In this document: piece by piece, positions 22,686 to 26,803 of the stretch
Layout of the letters: each line of letters starts with the position of its first letter
How positions within the stretch are numbered: position 1 is the first letter of the stretch
Source of the DNA: Bacillota bacterium
GTDB lineage: Bacteria; Bacillota; Clostridia; Oscillospirales; Acutalibacteraceae
Assembly: GCA_023391275.1 (NCBI GenBank)
Contig: JAEWBE010000048.1
Coordinates: 1-26,803, forward strand
Length of the DNA: 26,803 bases
Direction of reading: 5' to 3'
Program-made: the position numbers and the translations under genes
The notes under the pieces: model-generated
What the model was told of the DNA's origin: nothing
The model's input: the letters and a program-made list of their open reading frames with translations, nothing else
Databases searched by the model: none

Positions 22686-22876
22686 TTTAATTTTACACCT
22701 TTCTTCATGAATCTGAGTTAATCGCAGGAAGAGATGTTTCCAACGATTACCGTGACCAGCCATAATTTTATGTATCCTCATGCAAACTATGAAGCGTTTT
22801 TTAACAAATTCTCGTCCTTTCCAGGCAATTGAAAAATTCACATCCCTAGGAAATTACAACAATCTGTTACTATTCA

Positions 22877-22905
22877 TATATATCACATTGTTATAATATT
22901 AACAA
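22877..22905 (-). promoter_or_regulatory. Promoter with overlapping Rex-type operator (right arm)
   Basis: On the - strand TTGTTAATATTATAACAA (22905-22888) matches 13 of 14 fixed Rex-box positions. TTGTTA as -35 and TATATA (22882-22877) as -10 are 17 bp apart. The layout is the same as in the left arm although the bases between have changed. Confidence 0.7.
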
Positions 22906-22961
22906 TAAACAGTATGATTAGAATACTAAACTAATTGTTGTTACCCCTTTTCAAATATGCT

Positions 22962-23200
22962 TTATGTTTTGAACTTTTCTACCGGAGAGTGACATATATC
23001 TATTTTATCTTCCAAAAACAGTAGAGCCTTTCTCAATCTGGTAAAATGGCAATTATAAATTTCCAGCTTTCTTAATGCCATTGGAACACCATAGTATAAG
23101 AAGAGTTCCTTCGTTTTTTTTTGATTAGTAAACCCCAAATTTCCATCCTCGGCAGATCCTTTTCAGCAGTCATACCTTAATGATGTATTGTGTAAACCAA
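22962..23200 (-). pseudogene. Decayed MerR-family regulator remnant
   Basis: Joining two frames across nine A residues (about 23122-23114) gives TAEKDLPRMEIWGLLIK, then TKELFLYYGVPMALRKLEIY, NCHFTRLRKALLFLEDKIDI and SPVEKFKT before a stop. Order and spacing resemble the second half of MerR regulators (EEDLPR...IGLL, then a coiled-coil). A TSLRYD trace lies further upstream. No intact start or HTH remains. It lies between the ABC permease and the Rex-type promoter, where the left arm has the IS element. Confidence 0.45.
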
Positions 23201-23260
23201 TCAACAGTACTATCCAAAAGTACATGTTCCGACGAAGAATAGCTCTTCTTATTGAAATAT

Positions 23261-24070
23261 TTACTTTGCGCCGGTTGCCATTTTAATAAACCTTTTAGCT
23301 CCAAAATAGCCCATAATTATAATACTTACTATTAACCCAAGCGTGCTATATAGAATAGGCATATGCGCAATCTGAGGCGTAAGAATTGCCCGTAAGGCTT
23401 CATTTGCATATACCAGCGGATTTACAAGTACAATTTTTTGGATGATTGGCGTAGCGGAAAGATCGCCCCAAGAAAAGAAAATAGCACCCAAAAACACTAC
23501 CGGCATCAGAAATCCCGGGAACATTGCCGCGATCTGCATTGGCTTAATAATAGTACCCACCAAAAGCCCCAGGCATGCTGACGCAATCGAAATCAAAATA
23601 AGCACGGGAATCAGCAGGAGGATCCGCTCCAGCGTGACAGAAATATCAAGAGCATTCCCCATGAAAATGAGGGATATCGGTAAAACAATCAAACCACCGA
23701 TAAACGATTCAATAATTCCAACCAGCATTTTCGCAAGAGCAATAATATGAACAGGCACGGGAGCTAACAATCGGTCTTCAATTTCCCGCTTATTGTTAAA
23801 ATCCATGGTGAATGGGACAGCTGTGCCGTGGATGCCTGTAATCAACATACTCATTCCAATCATTCCGGAAAACATGCGATTGGGAAAATCATCGGGAAGC
23901 AGCCCTATTTTAGGCAGAACATATCCGTAGGTTAAAATCAGAATAAAAGGCAGCATTGCCACACGGAAAATAAACTCCCATTTATCTCTTAATTGGATAA
24001 CAAGGTCGCGCTTTACCATAGTGCGAAAAGCGGTGGATGTGGTGCCTTTTTCTACTTTATTTGCTTTCAT
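23261..24070 (-). CDS. ABC-2 type transporter permease (right copy)
   Basis: 269 residues, the mirror of 2090-2899, with the same basic N-terminus, six or so membrane segments and VNPLVYANEALRAI. Differences are conservative and mostly in membrane segments and the C-terminal tail. It overlaps the ATPase by 14 bp. With its partner ATPase intact, this arm's transporter is the more likely active one. Confidence 0.88.
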   Translation of the reverse strand: MKANKVEKGTTSTAFRTMVKRDLVIQLRDKWEFIFRVAMLPFILILTYGYVLPKIGLLPDDFPNRMFSGMIGMSMLITGIHGTAVPFTMDFNNKREIEDRLLAPVPVHIIALAKMLVGIIESFIGGLIVLPISLIFMGNALDISVTLERILLLIPVLILISIASACLGLLVGTIIKPMQIAAMFPGFLMPVVFLGAIFFSWGDLSATPIIQKIVLVNPLVYANEALRAILTPQIAHMPILYSTLGLIVSIIIMGYFGAKRFIKMATGAK

Positions 24071-25028
24071 GGTTCAAAATCCCCTTTCCTGTCAGGTGAA
24101 TGAATACATCATCCAATGTGCTGGTGCTTAAGCTGATGTTCAGTAGCGTTGTATTCTGCTGTTTTGTCCAGCCGATTAAGTAGTTGAAATCCGGCTGTGC
24201 GTCCTTCATATAGAGCAAAAGGACCCCGTTTTGAATAGCAGCTTTCTCCACACCAGGTAATGTTTTTGCCGTTTCCAAATAGCTTGGATTCAAGTTGGAC
24301 AGCTTCATGGATACAATGTTATTAGAGGGGATCATAGCTTTCAATTCGGCAGAAGTACCGATGGCTTTCAACTCTCCCTGATCAACAATTGCAATGCGGT
24401 CGCAAAACTGCTCCGGCTCCTCCATATAGTGGGTGGTCAGAAAAATCGTAGTACCGGCCTCCTTGTTGAGCGCAGTCATCTGTTCCCATAAAATAGCGCG
24501 ATAGCTGGGGTCAAGGCCCGTTGTTGGTTCGTCCAGAAAAAGAATGTCCGGAGTATGCATCATTGCCCTGGCGATTTTCAATCTCTGAGCCATACCGCCT
24601 GAATAGCTTCGCACATAATCATGCTGTCTGTCCGCAAGGCCGAACTTCTCCAGGTACTCGTCCGCTTTTTGATTCGCGGTTTTTGTATCCATTCCAAAGT
24701 ATTTCGCGTGATATATCAGATTTTCCCTTGCTGTGAGCCCGCGGTCTAAATTGTTATGCTGAGCGACAACGCCAATCTTTCTTCGCGCGCCTGCTGGATT
24801 CTTAATAAGAGATTCTCCGTCCAGTATTATTTCTCCGGCAGTGGCGGTTCTCTGCGTTGTTACCATGCTGATGGTCGTACTTTTTCCGGCTCCATTTGGG
24901 CCTAAAAATCCAAAAACCCCGCCCCGCTGCACGTCAAAACTGATGCCTTTTACAGCCTCAATATTGCGGTCGTTTTTCATATGAAATGTTTTTTTCAAAT
25001 TCTTGACTTCTAAAATATTATTTTTCAT
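24057..25028 (-). CDS. ABC transporter ATP-binding protein (right copy)
   Basis: 323 residues, the mirror of 1132-2103. Walker A GPNGAGKST, Q-loop, YSGGMAQ, Walker B ILFLDEPTTGLDP with the normal catalytic Glu167, and H-loop TTHYMEE are all present, as is the DrrA-type C-terminal domain. AGAGG lies seven bases before ATG. This copy looks fully competent, unlike the left one. Confidence 0.93.
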   Translation of the reverse strand: MKNNILEVKNLKKTFHMKNDRNIEAVKGISFDVQRGGVFGFLGPNGAGKSTTISMVTTQRTATAGEIILDGESLIKNPAGARRKIGVVAQHNNLDRGLTARENLIYHAKYFGMDTKTANQKADEYLEKFGLADRQHDYVRSYSGGMAQRLKIARAMMHTPDILFLDEPTTGLDPSYRAILWEQMTALNKEAGTTIFLTTHYMEEPEQFCDRIAIVDQGELKAIGTSAELKAMIPSNNIVSMKLSNLNPSYLETAKTLPGVEKAAIQNGVLLLYMKDAQPDFNYLIGWTKQQNTTLLNISLSTSTLDDVFIHLTGKGILNHESK

Positions 25029-25116
25029 AGTTGCACCTCTCTTACCTTATTACTGTTGATAGTATTACCGATTTTTATCTTTCCAACGATTGATGTGCAG
25101 AAGGGGAGGCAGTAGT

Positions 25117-25938
25117 TTAATAATAGCACTCTGGCCGACGCAGCCTGAAATACGGTTTTGCATTTCTGACAACACGGCTGTGTGCAAGATCAACTTCTGC
25201 ATATAAAATCTGCTCATCCATATTAGCTTTTACTACTATATTCCCATCTGGATCAATCACAATAGACTGCCCGATAAAAGTTATCTGATCTTCTTTGCCT
25301 ACACGATTGCCCATCGCAATGTATACGCTGCTTTGTATTGCCTGCACACGAAGCTCCCATTCGAACATATCCAGCGGTTCTCCATCTATATTTGCCGTGG
25401 GGATCAAAATCAAGTCTGCCCCAAGGGCTACGCAGCTCCTGATACTTTCAGGTAAATGCCTGTCGAAACAAATAACAATTCCGATTTTTCCTTCCGGCGT
25501 ATCGTAAACTTTAAATCCATCGTCAGAGGGCATGTAGTAATCCTGCTCATAGAAATATTGGCTTTGCATAATATGAACCATCTTTGATATCCCCAGTATT
25601 TTACCATTTTCATTGATAAACAGTGAAGCATCATAATTCATGTTATTTTCTCGAAGATAAAGATTAGGAGATGCCATAATCCAGTGCTTACGGCATGCAG
25701 ACTTTATTTCCTGTATATATTCATGTTTAAGGGGCAATAGATACTGCCTCACATCACGTTTTTCATACTGTGGAAAAAAAGGACTAAGCTGAATTTCAGG
25801 GAAGAAGATCAGGTCAGCTTTGTTTGAAGATGCCAATTCAATAAAATGTAACGTTTTTCTAAGATTCTCTTCTATGGAACTTTCCATTTCCATTTGTGCT
25901 AATGCCAACTTCGTATAAATCACCTCTTTTTTATGCAC
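25117..25938 (-). CDS. Carbon-nitrogen hydrolase, carbamoylputrescine amidase-like (right copy)
   Basis: About 273 residues, the mirror of 222-1043, with Glu48, Lys119 and Cys157 conserved. Visible changes include MEMESS for MKMESS and GNRVGKED for CNRVGKED; the Gly form after YIAM is nearer the usual family sequence. The same oddly placed ribosome site lies inside the frame, so the start is again uncertain. The 64-bp gap to the upstream nitrilase resembles the left arm. Confidence 0.85.
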   Translation of the reverse strand: MHKKEVIYTKLALAQMEMESSIEENLRKTLHFIELASSNKADLIFFPEIQLSPFFPQYEKRDVRQYLLPLKHEYIQEIKSACRKHWIMASPNLYLRENNMNYDASLFINENGKILGISKMVHIMQSQYFYEQDYYMPSDDGFKVYDTPEGKIGIVICFDRHLPESIRSCVALGADLILIPTANIDGEPLDMFEWELRVQAIQSSVYIAMGNRVGKEDQITFIGQSIVIDPDGNIVVKANMDEQILYAEVDLAHSRVVRNAKPYFRLRRPECYY

Positions 25939-26002
25939 TCATTTGGTAAGTCAAGCGGAATTTTAGTCAAAATAAGCAAGCTTCTTGATTTCCAAACAAG
26001 GC

Positions 26003-26803
26003 CTAATCCTCTTCGGCTATATAAGGCAAAAAATCTTTATTTGAATCAACGTTCTGATCGTCTACCACATGAACAGGAGCAAGTACCGATTTGTTCAATT
26101 CAAAGTAAAAAATATCGCTGCGCTGATAGCTTCCAGAAATGTCATGTACGCCTTTCAGTGCCATCTCTGTTGCTATATCGCATGTCGAATAAGTGATTCC
26201 TTCTTGATTGTTTCGAATAATATCACTGCAAATAATGCCTGAAGGAGCTACAATCATTGACCCGCCATAAGTCTGTTTATCCAATAGGTCACGTAGATCT
26301 TGCCTGCCTGCCGATAAGATTTCATATCCTTGCTCATCCAAAGCCTGGGATGACACAACTGTAAAAACTTTTCCTTCATATGACATAGAGCAAGCACGTA
26401 CATGTATAGTATCAAAATAGTCCTGCGACTTTTCCGGATTTCGCGATGTTGGAAAACAAGCCGGATACGTTGAAATGTGAATTTGTTCTCCTTGTGAAAT
26501 CAATGCATATTTTGCTAAAGAATTTGTATTCTCGCCACAGATTAACGCACCGATACGCCCAATTTCTGTGTCATGAATATTTAGAGACGATCCATCCCCA
26601 AATGACCATATAAGCTTTTCCGACCATGTGGGTAAAAGCTTTCTATGCCGAGCAATCATGTTTCCATCTCTATCAAAAATAAGGTTTGTATTCCATAAAA
26701 CGCCTATGCTTTGCTTAGCATCTTTTTCTGTTATACCTATTGACAGAAACACTTTATAATCTCGTGCTATTTGTTGCAATTGGTGAAATGGTTGACTAGG
26801 TAT
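26003..26803 (-). CDS. Nitrilase (branch 1), N-terminus beyond the window
   Basis: The frame is open to the window edge, with at least 266 residues. HRKLLPTWSEKL holds the catalytic Lys and ALICGENTNSLAKYALISQG the catalytic Cys of true nitrilases, which convert nitriles to acids and ammonia; the motif has Gly rather than the common Trp after Cys, a variant seen in some members. The second-half motifs HISTYPACFPTS and SYEGKVFTVVSSQ follow. The catalytic Glu lies in the missing N-terminal part. The final 51 residues match the fragment at 1-156. It probably forms an operon with the amidase and ABC genes downstream. Confidence 0.85.
   Translation of the reverse strand: MPSQPFHQLQQIARDYKVFLSIGITEKDAKQSIGVLWNTNLIFDRDGNMIARHRKLLPTWSEKLIWSFGDGSSLNIHDTEIGRIGALICGENTNSLAKYALISQGEQIHISTYPACFPTSRNPEKSQDYFDTIHVRACSMSYEGKVFTVVSSQALDEQGYEILSAGRQDLRDLLDKQTYGGSMIVAPSGIICSDIIRNNQEGITYSTCDIATEMALKGVHDISGSYQRSDIFYFELNKSVLAPVHVVDDQNVDSNKDFLPYIAEED

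Larger units (their letters stand above)
16791..26157. repeat. Right arm of the giant imperfect inverted repeat
   Basis: The mirror of 1-12266 (block pairs are listed there). Compared with the left arm it lacks the IS element, the zinc alcohol dehydrogenase and the azlCD-MocR segment, and keeps the full hydrogenase and NuoB-like genes. Sequence beyond 26157 lies outside the window on the left, so the true arm length is unknown. Confidence 0.85.

Noticed and set aside
22686..22841. N-terminal extension of the NuoB-like protein
   Set aside because: The frame is open, but the family starts at the SRSPWLL region, a ribosome site precedes 22685, and the left arm breaks this frame.
1..26803. CRISPR array, tRNA or rRNA genes
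   Set aside because: No regularly spaced short repeats, tRNA cloverleaf or conserved rRNA sequence was seen on either strand. The cytidine-rich conserved RNA-like segments are riboswitches and terminators.

Overview
The window reads as DNA from an anaerobic, fermentative Clostridia-type Firmicute. The signs are A+T-rich genes with strong AGGAGG-type ribosome binding sites, a group B-like [FeFe] hydrogenase, a Clostridium/Thermoanaerobacter-type secondary alcohol dehydrogenase, Rex-type operators, GEMM c-di-GMP riboswitches and Tn4451/Tn5397-like serine recombinase, TnpW and sigma modules. I cannot name a genus.

The main feature is a giant imperfect inverted repeat. Reading inward from each end, both arms carry in mirrored order: a branch-1 nitrilase, a second carbon-nitrogen hydrolase, an ABC-2 ATPase and permease, a Rex-type promoter, an Ech/NuoB-like subunit (intact or remnant), an alcohol dehydrogenase (intact or remnant), an [FeFe] hydrogenase (intact or remnant), a KDPG aldolase, an HxlR-type gene, a LysR regulator, a c-di-GMP-I riboswitch, stacked hairpins, a small sigma-like gene, a conserved leader and tnpW. 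The arms differ by scattered substitutions throughout, so this is not a trivial fold-back copy of one sequence. A chimeric assembly of two related loci is still possible.

Left arm (1-12266): an 836-bp IS5-family element sits after the ABC permease. The NuoB-like gene is cut to about 20 codons and replaced by a complete zinc alcohol dehydrogenase that inherits the Rex-type promoter. The hydrogenase survives as about 140 bp. An azlCD exporter operon and a MocR-type regulator with matching operators lie between hxlR and lysR; the right arm lacks them. The left ABC ATPase has Asp in place of the catalytic Glu.

Core (12324-16790): richer in G+C, with a truncated large serine recombinase on the + strand facing two full-length, translationally coupled large serine recombinases on the - strand, and a tnpW-type gene on each side.

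Right arm (16791-26803): the hydrogenase and NuoB-like genes are intact, but an iron-type alcohol dehydrogenase is reduced to 55 codons and the HxlR gene to a frameshifted 3' fragment. A decayed MerR-like gene lies beside the ABC permease.

Functionally, the arms combine redox disposal (hydrogenase, alcohol dehydrogenase, Rex-type operator), keto-acid aldol cleavage, nitrile/amide hydrolysis and small-molecule export. Both riboswitches point inward at the recombinase core, so one open question is whether c-di-GMP affects transcription entering the core.
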